A stretch of 64,000 nucleotides of DNA from Spirogloea muscicola (GCA_009602725.1 WELB01000011.1:1229361-1293360); one strand, 5' to 3'; positions 43,402 to 53,803 are shown, numbered from the stretch's first letter. Translations and numbers: made by a program. Notes: generated by a model not told the origin, from the letters alone.

Positions 43402-43686
43402 AAATAGTAGTAAACCCGTATCAGAAGTACGTCCACTGTCATCTGGGATTGGCTGTAATGCGGCCGCAGCTGCGGCGGCGGCGCTCACAACTGGGAGCTG
43501 CGGCGAGGCGACCTCGTCCAGGATCTGGAGGGCGTCGGCGATCCAGTCGCCGACGTAGTACGCTGCGACGGCGCCTGCGCTGGTTGACGCGCCGTGCCCG
43601 CGGTAGTCGAAGCGCACCATCTCGCGGCCAGCGGAGGCCGCCGCCGCCTCCAGAGCCGCGCCCTTGCGACCCGTCATTTCCACACA
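43402..43686 (-). pseudogene. alpha/beta hydrolase exon fragment (ABHD10-like)
   Basis: Minus strand: MTGRKGAALEAAAASAGREM, VRFDYRGHGAS, then YVGDWIADALQILDEVA. The FDYxGHG motif followed by a W.(A)DAL helix matches the early part of ABHD10-like serine hydrolases (mycophenolate glucuronide esterase family). The catalytic Ser elbow (GxSxG) and later His are not present; the piece ends in a Ala/Ser run. On both sides it meets LINE-like sequence (tail B' on one side, an AGHAVGGAEQ frame on the other). It is best read as one exon, stranded or carried by retroelement activity. Confidence 0.55.
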
Positions 43687-44172
43687 CATTGCTGGCCACG
43701 CAGTGGGAGGTGCTGAGCAGAAAAAGCTCCGACACTACTCAGACTACCCCCGCAGTGACCACCTCCTCCCGGCCGCAATCGACACTTTCGGCTGCTTGGG
43801 TCCTCGCTTCCATACCCTACTCGAGAACATAGCGAGTCTGGGATATGCACGACGCGAGGATATGCTCCCAGCCCAGATGGTATGCCGGCAGCCTATCTGT
43901 CATTTCTGCGACGTCGAGTGTCAACCTGTCTGCAACGAGCTCAGGCGTATGCTCTGCATCAGAAAGCTGGTCGAGCCTTAGCTGCTGGCACAAGAGCTAG
44001 TCAATTGCCGTCCGGTATTCGAGCGTCAGCTAGCGACCTCTATGTGCTGACTCGTGGTTACTGAGCGGGTCAGCTTAGCAGCAGGTGACGTACATTTGTC
44101 CAATGTGCTTGCCTTCGTACTTGGCCACACATGGCCTCCCCATCTCTTAATATACACGCATTTTCTTTTGCT
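43687..44172 (+). mobile_element. LINE-like 3' end with tail B, copy 2 of a near-identical pair
   Basis: The frame reads HIAGHAVGGAEQKKLRHYSD, SDHLLPAAIDTFGCLGPRFH, TLLENIASLGYARREDMLPA and, after a shift of frame, SASDLYVLTRGY-stop near 44063. Tail B runs to about 44170 (CCACACATGGCCTCCCCATC, ATACACGCATTTTC). Confidence 0.75.
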
Positions 44173-44199
44173 TATACTGTCTACAAGCTATTCAAATTC

Positions 44200-44850
44200 G
44201 CGGCTGCTGACTAGGGTCAACAGCACCCATTCGTTGTAGCCACTTGCATGCATGTGTGGTACAATATGCATTACAGCCCAATTCGGACCTTGTCCATGCT
44301 TCTGTGGGCTAGCCACAAGAGCTGATCTTCTCGTATTTGTGCCCCTCGCCATCGACGTCCACACCTGGGGCTGGGGGCTCGACATATTACACGGGGGCTT
44401 TCATGAAGAGCGGTGTCCTGCTGGCGGCAACGAGCAGGCTGACTTCAACGCCACGGGCTCTCTGGTCCTGGTGTACCATGCTGCTCTCCGTCTACTTGCA
44501 GCGCTCTTAAGCTCGCGCCTTGCATCTGCTGCCCTGGCTGCCACTCCGGCTTAGGGACTGCTATCTGGCTGCTAGCAGTTCCGACTTGCGGCTGCTAATC
44601 AGGGGTTATTGAGCGGCCATCCTTAGGAATTACTTCCTTTCCGCTTTCCGATTCTCTGGACCATGTCATCATCTATCATTCTTTTTGGGCTGGCCTTTCC
44701 CAGCCACCAGTCAATCTGGCCGCTTTTCCTGTTTTGGGCAGGCCTTTCACAGCCTTCATAGCGCTTCCCCTGGCCCCCTTCTCGTACTCTGTTCATTCTT
44801 TCTTGGGCTGGCTTTTCCAGCCCCTATCCTCAATGGGCGAGCACTTGCTT
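44200..44850 (+). mobile_element. LINE-like 3' end, tail D then tail C
   Basis: The frame reads FVPLAIDVHTWGWGLDILH and YHAALRLLAALLSSRLASAA, with end SSDLRLLIRGY-stop near 44610. Tail D follows with stem-loop GGCTGG-CCTTTC-CCAGCC at 44688-44706, then tail C (44765-44846) with its own stem-loop GGGCTGG-CTTTT-CCAGCCC. Two hairpins in a row suggest that a tail C copy inserted within tail D or that the element has a composite tail. Confidence 0.7.
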
Positions 44851-44899
44851 TCACAGCCATCGCCCGTTTCTGACCTTGTAGTGTCGCTCCCCCCTCTTC

Positions 44900-45350
44900 T
44901 CCGCGTATTTCGTCGCCCAACCTAGCACAGTCGGAGTGGGTGCCCCGGCTTGGAACGCGTCAATGAGGACACCATCGAGGAGAAGACGAGGCCCACCGCT
45001 CGGGGGCGCGCCCGGCAGGCTGAAGAAGTATGCGCGGCCAGATTGACTGGTAGCTGGGAAAGGCCCGCCCAAAGAAAGTGCTCGCCCATTGAGAATAGGG
45101 GCTGGAAAAGCCAGCCCAAAAAAGAATGAACAGAGTACGAGAAGCGGGCCAGGGGAAGCGCTTAGAAAAACAAGCACACGGAGAAACAAAGCAGCTACGC
45201 ATCACTCATTAACCTCTGCTAAGCAGCCGCAGGTCGGAGATGCTAGGCTCGTGGAAGTGGGTCCCCTGGCCAGAGCCAGAGGCAGCAGCGAGGGCTCTGC
45301 CGGCACGAAGGTGCAACGCCCGGGCCATAGACCTCTGCAGCGAAGGAATG
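44900..45350 (-). mobile_element. two minus LINE-like fragments, one with tail C
   Basis: 44905-45060 on minus reads GGPRLLLDGVLIDAFQAGAP and TVLGWATKYAEKRGERHYK, the nuclease-like block. 45066-45345 is tail C plus frame end (QRSMARALHLRAGRALAAAS, ISDLRLLSRG) nearly matching 25960-26255. The order of the two on the minus strand shows they are separate copies. Confidence 0.7.
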
Positions 45351-45394
45351 GACACGTTCTGAAGGAGCCGGAGTGCGAAGGACTGGGACTAAAG

Positions 45395-45600
45395 GGGGCT
45401 GAAGAGAGAAGGCGCGCGGGGTGCATGAATTGAAAGGGAGGCCAATTCAAGCCAATACATTGTTCAGGCAGAGTCGAGTGCAGACTAAACAATGCTACAT
45501 AATACGGAGACCTAATCTAAGGTACCTAAGATGAGTCAGTCAGAAGAGATGGCCGCGAGATGGCCAGCTCAAAGAGAGAAGGCGCGCGGGGCGCATGAAT
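45395..45600 (-). mobile_element. type A LINE-like tails
   Basis: 45405-45530 matches 46432-46558 almost exactly (GAGTCGAGTGCAGACTAAAC, ACGGAGACCTAATCTAAGG). A second short piece of tail A is at 45580-45605. Confidence 0.7.
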
Positions 45601-45609
45601 TGAAAGGTG

Positions 45610-45775
45610 ATGCGGCTCGAAAACAGAGAAGAGCTCGCCCATAGAGAAGAGGGGCTGGCAAAGCCAACCCAAAGAGAATGGACAATATTTAAAGCCAAAG
45701 AAAGAAGTGCCGGAAAAGTACTACACTACAAAGCACGAGACGGTGCGGAGGGAGATGCAGATGGATGAAAATGAG
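45610..45775 (-). mobile_element. LINE-like tail E
   Basis: GAGCTCGCCCATAGAGAAGA, stem-loop reverse strand GGGTTGGC-TTT-GCCAGCCC, then AATGGACAATATTTAAAGCC, as at 8700-8820. Confidence 0.65.
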
Positions 45776-46050
45776 TCAGGACGGGCGTAGGGACCCCCGT
45801 TCCGTCGGCGGGGAGGTTCGCCTGCCTGTCGGGAGCCGGCCACGTCGGAAGCTGGTGGCGCTTTTCGGGGGCGGCGCGGGTGGGACCGCCGCTTATCGGC
45901 GCGGCCGTGGGGCGGACCACCGGGGCGCGGCCGCGGCTGCGCCGGCCGTTCTACGTCCCCCGCCGTCGCCTTCCGAACGGCGCTGAATGGCTGCGCCGAA
46001 CGGCCGCTCCGCCCCGTCACCCATGGAGAGTAGTATCCTGCTTTTTTTGC
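45776..46050. other. GC-rich stretch, not recognised
   Basis: Open frames on both strands (plus: RDPRSVGGEVRLPVGSRPRR). No family recognised; possibly older element sequence. Confidence 0.3.
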
Positions 46051-46420
46051 CTTTTATGACTCTGCTTTTTCAGGCTTTCTCATGCTGCCTTGACAATGTA
46101 GTGGCTGCGAATCGGCCACCCTTTCATTCAATGCGCACCGCGCGCCTTCTCTGTTTCTGAGCCTTCCGGCCCTTTCAGACCTTGTACACACTTTAAGAAG
46201 ACGAAAGTGCTCGCCCATTGAGAATAGGGGCTGGAAAAGCCAGCCCAAAAAAGGAATCAACAAAGGCTTTTAGCGGCCTCTCGCAACGATTGCCCTACTT
46301 TGGACGAGCTGTTTCTTAGTCACGCAGCCCCCGGCAGAAGATTAGCTCGCCCATAGAAGAGAGGGGCTGGCAGAAGCCAGCCAAAAAAGAATGGACAAAA
46401 TCCAAAGAGCTACAACAGGT
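46050..46420. mobile_element. tail A (+), tail C (-) and tail E (-) remnants
   Basis: 46075-46160 is a diverged tail A on plus (CTTGACAATGTAGTGGC, ATGCGCACCGCGCGCC). 46195-46260 is tail C on minus with stem-loop. 46340-46400 is a tail E piece on minus. Confidence 0.6.
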
Positions 46421-46431
46421 GCCGGAAAGAA

Positions 46432-47640
46432 GAGAGAAGGCGCGCGGGGCGCATGAATTGAAAGGGAGGCCAATTCAAGCCAATACATTGTTCAGGCAGA
46501 GTCGAGTGCAGACTAAACAATGCTACATAATACGGAGACCTAATCTAAGGTACCTAAGATGACATTAGTACCCACGGGTGAGCACAAACAAATCTGACAA
46601 GCTAACTTGGGGAGCTGGAGCGCCGCCACGAAAGCCGGAGGCCTGACTTAGAGCGCGCCCTGCACGTTGATGAAGAGCCAATGCTTGCGAGCGCTGCAAA
46701 CTAAGCGAGAGCCGCATTCTATAATATGCAACTAAGGCCTGCGGAATGCTGGAGTGGCCCAAGCTGCCCCCCCGACTTCGACGACGCGCATCAACCAGCC
46801 GGGCCAGATGCTGGATCAGGGAGGACCATTTCACGCCGTAGCCTCCATAGATATCCATGGCACACGGGTAAAGATGGTCCCCTCGAGGATGATCATGGTA
46901 GTGCCGCTCCTTCTTGCGCTCCGCGCTGGACGTGGCCCAGCCAGACACGGTTGACGTTGGTGCGCCAGCCTTGTATGCGTCGATCAGTACCACGTCCAAG
47001 AGCAGACGAGGCCCACCGCCCCGCGGGGTAGCGACCACGTCCAGACGCCGCACGTATGGCTTGCCGCGCCTTGAGGAGATTGGCATGATCCCAGACACCT
47101 CCATCGCCGGATGATATCCCGCCTCTCGCACAATGCCAAACATGGTATCCCTTAGTAGGTCGTGGGAGGCAATGCGCTCACCCCCCTCAACACACCTCAG
47201 CATGTGCGAAGCTAAGGCGAGCTTGTCGTCGGCAATGTGGCCACACTCGCACTGGCGGATGCCAGCCAAGCAAGGGGGGGGGAGGCCAAGGTGGTGGTGG
47301 AGCGCCGTGCGGAAAAGGTTGTCAGAAAGCCGAAGGGACTCGTAGATCGGCAGAGCGTTTAGCCACTCCGACGCGCCCGGGGAGCCGATTGAAAGGAGCC
47401 GGGTAAGGCCACGTCTATCGTCCTTGAGCAGTCCCTTCAAGTCGGAGGCGGCCTGCACGTCCGCAGCGTGTGTGTAGTGAGCCTGCGCTTTCCTATCGGA
47501 ACAGCGTGCCCATGCCGCAAAATCTGCATGACCCTCGGCAAGTGTTGGTAGGGAGCACGAGAGGTCATGCAGTGCGGTTAGGGAAAGCTGGAAGGGCCTG
47601 GTCCCTGTTGAAAGAAGGGAAGCACACAGCTAGGCATCTA
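46432..47640 (-). mobile_element. best-preserved LINE-like C-terminal domain with tail A
   Basis: A 297-codon minus frame (47458-46565) is undisturbed. In order: ASEWLNALPIYESLRLSDNL, ALHHHLGLPPPCL, a zinc-binding block CECGHIADDKLALASHMLRC with a later H, HDLLRDTMFGIVREAGYHPA, then RRLDVVATPRGGGPRLLLDV with VLIDAYKA, DHPRGDHLYPCAMDIYGGYG, RMRLSLSLQRSQALALHQRA and VSLSDLFVLTRGY-TAA. The C-x-C...H-x(3)-C arrangement followed by RLD...LLLDV resembles the zinc knuckle and restriction-like (PD-D/ExK) nuclease region at the end of early-branching LINE proteins. The reverse transcriptase itself is not in the window. Tail A follows (46564-46432). Confidence 0.75.
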
Positions 47641-47664
47641 GACAACTAGACATGACGAAACCAC

Positions 47665-47835
47665 AGGATGGGCTCAAGCCCATTGAGGATAGGGGCTAGA
47701 AAAAGCCAGCCCAAAAAAGAATGAGCAAAGGACGAGAAGGGGCCGGGGGAAGCACTAAGTAAACAAGCAAATGAAGAGACTAAGCAGCTACGAAGCACTT
47801 AGTAACCCCTGCTAATCAGCCTCAGTTCGGAGAGA
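47665..47835 (-). mobile_element. LINE-like tail C
   Basis: The stem-loop near 47686-47708 has one arm changed (GGGCTGG facing CTAGCCC, a G-U pair in RNA). The rest of tail C and frame-end remnants run to 47830. It lies about 390 bases before the first HIR gene. Confidence 0.65.
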
Positions 47836-48221
47836 CTGGGTTCCTGGAAGCGGGTCCGGACGACCGAGGGTGTCTCCCTCATACCGCGCAGCCCGTCCCC
47901 CGGCAGCTTCCGGGCCGGGCCCCGCTCCGTCCCCCTCGCCCCGGGTGTTGGCGGGGCACCCAAGCCTCAGGAAAGCCAGCCGTGCGAGGCGCAGCGCTGC
48001 GCCGCCAGCCTCGGCTTGGCCCCGGCCGCACGGCACGCCCTCCCCGCCGAGCGAGCCCGCGGCCCTGCAGAGGCCATTTTTGGGCCTGTCCACCTGCAGC
48101 CGACGGCTGCGACGCTCTGCCGTCGTAGTCGCCTGTCGTGGAGCTCCCCGCCGTCGTGAATTGCTTTGCAAGTCCTGCTGTCGCTCCGCTTTCCTTCGCT
48201 CGCTCGCCTTGCTCCACAGCC

Positions 48222-50164
48222 ATGGGCCAGGCCTTCTGCTGCCTGCAAGTGGAGCAGGCGACTGTAGGCATTGTAGAGCAGTGTGGCAGCTTCAGCCACG
48301 TCTCGCAGCCGGGCTGTCACTTCCTGCCTTGGATTTGCGGCACAAACCTCGCCGGCGTGCTCAGTGTCCGCATCCAGCAGCTGGACGTGCGCTGTGAAAC
48401 CAAAACCAAGGTACCTGGTGGCCACTTTGGTTGACAAATGTGTCCTGCCTCTGTTGGTCACGCTTTAGTTCTGCCTCGTTGAGGGTCACTGGCCGCCCTT
48501 TTGCTGACCCCATGAGCGGAAAGGCCATAGAACTTGGCCGCAAGCGATGGGACTGCATCAGCCTGCGGCGAAGCGATAATACGTACTTAACCTGTTGACT
48601 GCATGTCCAGGATAATGTCTTCGTTAATGTGGTGGCATCAATACAATATCGGGTCATTCGCGAGAATGCCGTGGACGCCTTCTACAAGCTTACAAGTCCT
48701 CGCGAACAAATACAGGCATACGTGTTTGATGGTGAGTCACTTTAGCAAGCACTGGCCATCTGACGAGTGCAAGAACGTCAGGGTAGAAGTATGTCTTTAC
48801 CAATTTTGATCGTGGCCGTCTCTCCTGACTTGCCTTTTGCAGTGGTGCGGTCAAGTGTGCCAAAGATGAATCTGGATGCCGTCTTCGAGTCAAAGAATGA
48901 TGTTGCAAAGATTGTTGAAGAGGAGCTCGAGAAGGTGCCTACATGCCACTTATTCACAAAGCGGTCCTGCTCAGAGCGTTATTATTTCTTCGGAGCTTCT
49001 CAATACAGCAGAGCATGAAAGTTCTCGTGGGTTTACTAACTGTAACTGCAAGGGCATGCTTCGATTCTTCCTTCCACTCAGGCAGCTTCCAGTGGTCATG
49101 TTCCTCAGCGCTTGCCAGAATGTGGGGTTGTGCTGATCAAACTGTTGATTCCACAGGCAATGACCACTTACGGGTATGAGATTGTCCAGACTTTGATAGT
49201 GGACATTGAGCCTGATCAGACCGTGAAGCGTGCAATGAACGAGATCAATGCAGGCAAGCTCAACTTCGTGTCTGCTAGAGGAAGGACGCTGTACTTGCAT
49301 ATGCTGCATCTTCGGACCCACAAAATTAATATCCTGATTTAGCATGCGACAAAGAGGCACATTTGAGAACTGACACATGAGGTTGTACTTATAACACACA
49401 CATTGTGTTCTTGGCAGCTGTACGCTTGCGAGCTGCAGCAACTGAGAAAGGTGAGGCAGAGAAGGTACTACAGGTGAAAAAGGCGGAGGCAGAGGCAGAA
49501 TCCAAATATCTTGCTGGGCTCGGTATTGCAAGACAACGTCAGGTACGCTAGAAGATCTTTTAGGACTAAGCATCAATACCCTGTATGGGCATAAATGTAT
49601 TTGATGTCACCTTGTGCTGGAAAGAGACAACATCTATCTGACTTAGAAAGGGACACTTATAGTTATTTTTGATCACATGCTTGCTCCACTGGTATTAGGT
49701 TGATACTGCTCTCGGGGGTAGACTGTCCAGCTTCTTGATGCATTGGAATCTGCAAGTTGATGGTCCAGCTGATTTGACAAGCTTCGTTGTGTCTAAGCAG
49801 GCAATTGTAGATGGACTGCGTGAGAGCGTTCTGGCATTTTCTGGCAACGTTCCTGGTACAGCTCCAAAGGATGTCATGGAGATGGTGCTCATGACACAGT
49901 ATTTTGATACCATGAAGGATATAGGCACAAGCTCTAGGAATTCAACTATCTTTTTGCCTCATGGTCCAGCCAATGTTGCAGAGATTGCCAATCAGGTGAG
50001 CCACCTGCTTCAGACGGACTGAAAGATAGCTTCCCTCTTGTGCATGTCGACAAGCAGAAGCTGCACGTACAGCTTCAACTGGCATGATGCTTGACCTTGC
50101 ATTGTGCTGCTGTATGCAGGTCCGCTACGGGTTGACGCCGCCACCTCCTATGAAGTTTGAGTGA
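48222..50164 (+). CDS. hypersensitive-induced reaction (HIR) protein, copy A
   Basis: Seven exons: 48222-48410, 48611-48731, 48843-48934, 49157-49253, 49418-49542, 49801-49995 and 50120-50164. They give 287 residues, the usual HIR length. The N-terminus MGQAFCC has the Gly2 myristoylation site and neighbouring cysteines for acylation. The SPFH/prohibitin domain follows: [81 protein letters not shown] with KRAMNEIN. Then the charged coiled-coil [20 protein letters not shown] and GIARQRQ. HIR proteins form oligomers in plasma-membrane microdomains and take part in immune cell death in land plants. The intron after exon 4 starts with GC (CAG then GCAAGC), a GC-AG intron. Copy B lies 1.2 kb downstream. 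Confidence 0.95.
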
Positions 50165-50550
50165 CAGTGCCCAGATTGGTCATCAGCAGAGGGATAAATG
50201 AGGCACTTAGGAGGTCACAGTACCAGGCAATGAACTTTTTTGCAAGCATGTACACTAAACACTTCACACTTGAATACTTTCATGCTCTTGAGCTTTTCCT
50301 GTCTTTTTGCAATAGTCATCATACAGGCATGATAGAATGTAGACGGGCACCATGTGATACACTGAGAGTCATGAAGAAGCTCCTCCCTCTCGTTGGCACA
50401 TTATGAAACAATTTGAATACCGAGATTCTTCATGAGGCGTCAGCGTGAGGATTGCACTGGGTTGAAGACATGGGGCAAGGCGGCGCTGGTTGACGGGGTC
50501 AAGAGTTATGCAAGGCTTGTGGGCTGTGGGCTCATGTTCAGGAGTATGAT
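50165..50550. other. 3' flank of HIR copy A
   Basis: Likely 3' untranslated region, then unassigned sequence up to the retroelement tails. Confidence 0.45.
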
Positions 50551-50554
50551 GGGC

Positions 50555-50935
50555 CTAGCCATCCCTAGCCCCTTCAAACCTTGTTCATTCTTTTTCATGG
50601 GCTGGCCTCTCCCAGCCACCGCCCTCTCTTGGAAAGAACTGCTCACCCATGGAGAAGTGGGGCTGGCAAAGCCAGCCCAAAAGAATGGACAATGTATAAA
50701 GCCAAAGAGAGAGGTACCGAAAAGGACTACTACCAAACACGACAACCCACTAGTGAAGCTCAGTACCCGCGAGTGAGCAACATCAGGTCGGAGTAGCTCG
50801 TTGCCTGGAAGGAGGCACTCGGCCGAGACCCGTAGGCGGCGGCCAGAGCACGTCCTGCATTGTCCATCATTTTTGAGCTGGCTTTGCCAGCCCCTCTTCT
50901 CTACGGGCGAGCACTTCTCTCGAAGGGGATGCTCA
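50555..50935. mobile_element. three LINE-like tails in alternating orientation
   Basis: 50560-50640 is a plus tail with stem-loop GGCTGG-CCTCTC-CCAGCC. 50635-50800 is a minus tail E with frame end (reverse strand CTCCGACCTGATG). 50855-50925 is a plus tail E with GCTGGC-TTT-GCCAGC. They sit between the tandem HIR genes and show that the HIR pair was separated or flanked by repeated insertions. Confidence 0.65.
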
Positions 50936-51399
50936 AGGCCTGCGCGCGTGTGGACTGCGTGGGCAAGGGAGTGTTGGAGCGATACCGCCAGGCGCACGCG
51001 GAAGACATGGGCGAGCGAACCGGCGGCGTTGTTAGAGGCGTCATTCTCATCTAGCCATCGCAGCATTGCAAAGCACAAGGCTCAAAAGAGCGGCTGTAAT
51101 ACCAGCCAGGTGCATAACAGAGGGTGTTCATAACTGCTATGTGCGGACATAATGCGGCGGTCGGGGTTACAAAAGCCCAAGCTCGGCAGGGTGACGTGGG
51201 AAGACGTGAAGAAAGTGGTCCGGACGGCGCGGACCATGTGGGCAAAGCGACACATAGGATGGGCCCACCTCGGCGGCCCGTCAGCTTCTACAACGCAGCA
51301 GCGGCTGACTAGGCGTGGCACCGTCAGCGGCAGCCCCCCCGGCGCCGCTCGCCGCCGCCGCCGCGGCGGCCGCGTCGCCCGGCTCCCGCGGGCGCCGCC

Positions 51400-53803
51400 A
51401 TGGGCCAGGCGTGCTGCGTGCTGCGCGTGGAGCAGTCCACCGTCGGCTTCGTCGAGCGCTTCGGCCGGTACAGTCACGTGGCGCAGCCGGGGTGCCACTG
51501 CCTCTGCTGGCCCTGCGGCGTCTCGCTCGCCGGCCTCCTCAGCATGCGCATCCAGCAGCTCGACGTGCGCTGCGAAACCAAGACCAAGGTGCGAGGCGCG
51601 CCGCCCCCGCAAACGCCGCATCGAGGCTTCCTTTCCGCTATCCTTTTGGCAACTAATGCCTGCAGTGAGCTCGCTTGCTGATTGTTGCACAATCTTCAGA
51701 CCAGCTCTTGTACAGCACACGCACAAAGCGAGCAGAATATTCATGACACAATTGTTTGAGTGGTTATTACTTTAGCAGTGGCGGAGTCTTTGTCGCGCAC
51801 AGAGTGTGAAAAGCGCCTCACAGAGCTCTTGGTTTGGCTGGTCTGAAGATTGTTGCACAATCTTCAGACCAGCTCTTGTACAGCACACGCACAAAGCGAG
51901 CAGAATATTCATGACATAATTGTGTGAGTGGTTATTACTTTAGCAGTGGCGGAGTCTTTGTCGCGCACAGAGTGTGAAAAGCGCCTCACAGAGCTCTTGG
52001 TTTGGCATCCTGCGCGTAGGACAATGTCTTTGTCAACGTGGTGGCCTCGGTGCAGTACCGCGTCAGTCGAGACAACGAGGTGGATGCCTACTACAAGTTG
52101 ACAAGCCCAAAAGAGCAAATTCAGGCCTACGTCTTTGACGGTGAGCATGCAACTGCAGTGTGGCTGGTCATGGGCGGTACAACACAAGCCTTCTCAATGA
52201 TGAGTGCAAAGCTCTACCAATATTAGAGTTTTCTTGTCTGTCTTAAGCAAACTCTGCTTGCTGAGGAGACACGAGCAGTGTATGCGAAGCGAAGGCTGGT
52301 CATGCTTAGCAATAAATGGCTTGTGGAATTAGCAATGAGATTGTCAGCTACACCATCAGAATGTGTCATATCTACTAATTTCAGCTGCCATCCTCTTGTG
52401 CTTTGGCAGTGGTGCGTGCCAGTGTTCCAAAGATGAACCTGGACTCAGTCTTTGAATCGAAGAATGACATTGCCAAGGTTGTAGAGGATGAGTTGGAGAA
52501 GGTAAACAGCATCACTTCTCTCTTACACTAGACGGAGGAGAATGACATGGCTTTCTATTGCTGAATGTGGTACTGTAGATCCAGCAGGAGACAATGCAGA
52601 GGAAGCCTCTGCGGTGTGGTCAAGTGAAGCATAGCTTTCCTGAGGCACTCTGACTGGCCAAGCAAGTCGCTTAAGCAAGCCAAAGGTATCCTGCTGACTG
52701 CAAATTGTATGCCTAATGCGGCAGGCAATGGCAACTTATGGTTACGAGATTGTCCAGACACTCATTGTTGACATAGAGCCCGATCAAACTGTGAAGCGCG
52801 CCATGAACGAGATCAATGCAGGTGCACTGATGACTATCCAGTCATTTGACCTACTATGTGATGGTGCTACTCAAGCAAACTTGAGCTACTCAAGCAAAGC
52901 TTGCTTGAGAATCCAAGAGAATTTGGCAGGGGTCCTTGAGAGTAGAGCAGGTGTTGCCCTGAATAAACAAGACTGCAGGTTGAAGATTGATGTTTGTGAA
53001 TGTTTATAGCTGTGCGATTACGAGCTGCTGCTATGGAGAAGGGTGAGGCGGAGAAGGTCTTGCAAGTGAAGCGAGCGGAAGCCGAAGCTGAGGCTTAATA
53101 TCTCTCTGGCTTGGGAATCGCACGTCAACGTCAGGTAAATATGGATCCAACATAGAAAGGCCAGAACCACATAAGTGGCACACTCTGCTACTTTATGCAG
53201 TGCGCGGGCTGGTACTGTTCATTAGGTTGATGATATAAAGGCAGCATGAGCAGGTCAGACTTGCTTCAAGTTCACAACACCTTGCTGACATTTGAAATCA
53301 AGCCTGTCACTTGACCTGGTGTGCCTGACTGCCACAGTTGATGATAATTGTGGTGCTTTCAGGCCATTGTTGATGGACTGCGAGAGAGTGTTTTGGCTTT
53401 TTCTGGCAACGTGCCAGGAACTGGGCCCAAAGATGTAATGGAGATGGTGCTCATGACTCAGTACTTTGACACCATGAAAGAAATTGGCAGTCACTCTAAG
53501 AATTCTACCCTCTTCTTACCACATGGACCAGCAAATGTTGCTGAGATAGCCAATCAGGTAAGTACAGTACACTGGCGCTGCACAATCTTTTGGTCTTGGG
53601 AGGTCGCTAGGCAGACTCTGCGATTGCCCACATTTTGCCAGAGACTATGCAGTTTCCAGATTTCATTTGGATGCACAATTTGAGCAACCCTTCAAGCAAC
53701 CCATAAACCCTCACAGTCTACTAAGCTAAATTGAGCCAACTGCTTGCAGGTCCGCTATGGTCTTACGCCTCCCCCAAGTATGGCCGAGATGAAGGCTGAC
53801 TGA
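51400..53803 (+). CDS. HIR protein, copy B, with an in-frame TAA
   Basis: Seven exons at 51400-51588, 52020-52140, 52410-52501, 52725-52821, 53010-53134, 53363-53557 and 53750-53803. The first six have exactly the same lengths as in copy A. The protein would have 290 residues: [103 protein letters not shown], stop, [12 protein letters not shown], and end [11 protein letters not shown]. The TAA at 53096-53098 stands where copy A has AAA (Lys), a position that is Lys in the family. Splice sites and all other codons are intact, so the change is very recent, a sequencing error, or a tolerated late truncation that would remove the last third. Nothing suggests the genome uses TAA as sense. Confidence 0.85.
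51680..52006. repeat. 159-bp direct duplication with foldback junction in HIR copy B intron 1
   Basis: Unit 1 is 51680-51838 and unit 2 is 51848-52006, nearly identical, separated by the 9 bases TGGTCTGAA. Together the junction and the start of unit 2 form CTGGTCTGAAGATTGT, TGC, then ACAATCTTCAGACCAG: a hairpin with perfect 16-bp arms and a 3-base loop. The second unit ends shortly before the exon 2 acceptor. Confidence 0.9.

Noticed and set aside
8690-50935. The short repeats with GGGCTGG/CCAGCCC stems as MITEs or SINEs.
   Set aside because: Wherever enough sequence is present they follow a LINE-like frame end directly and on the same strand, and there are no terminal inverted repeats or target duplications bounding them alone. 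No Pol III A/B boxes at the expected spacing were seen.
53010-53134. A variant genetic code with TAA (and TAG) read as Gln, as in some ulvophyte algae.
   Set aside because: CPP1 ends at TAG, and the LptB-like and CDC123 genes end at TAA, at the lengths expected for their families. Recognised exons use CAA/CAG for Gln and contain no other in-frame TAA or TAG. The HIR position is Lys in the family.
50165-53803. HIR copy B as a processed retrocopy of copy A.
   Set aside because: It retains all six introns at identical positions, so it arose by DNA-level duplication.
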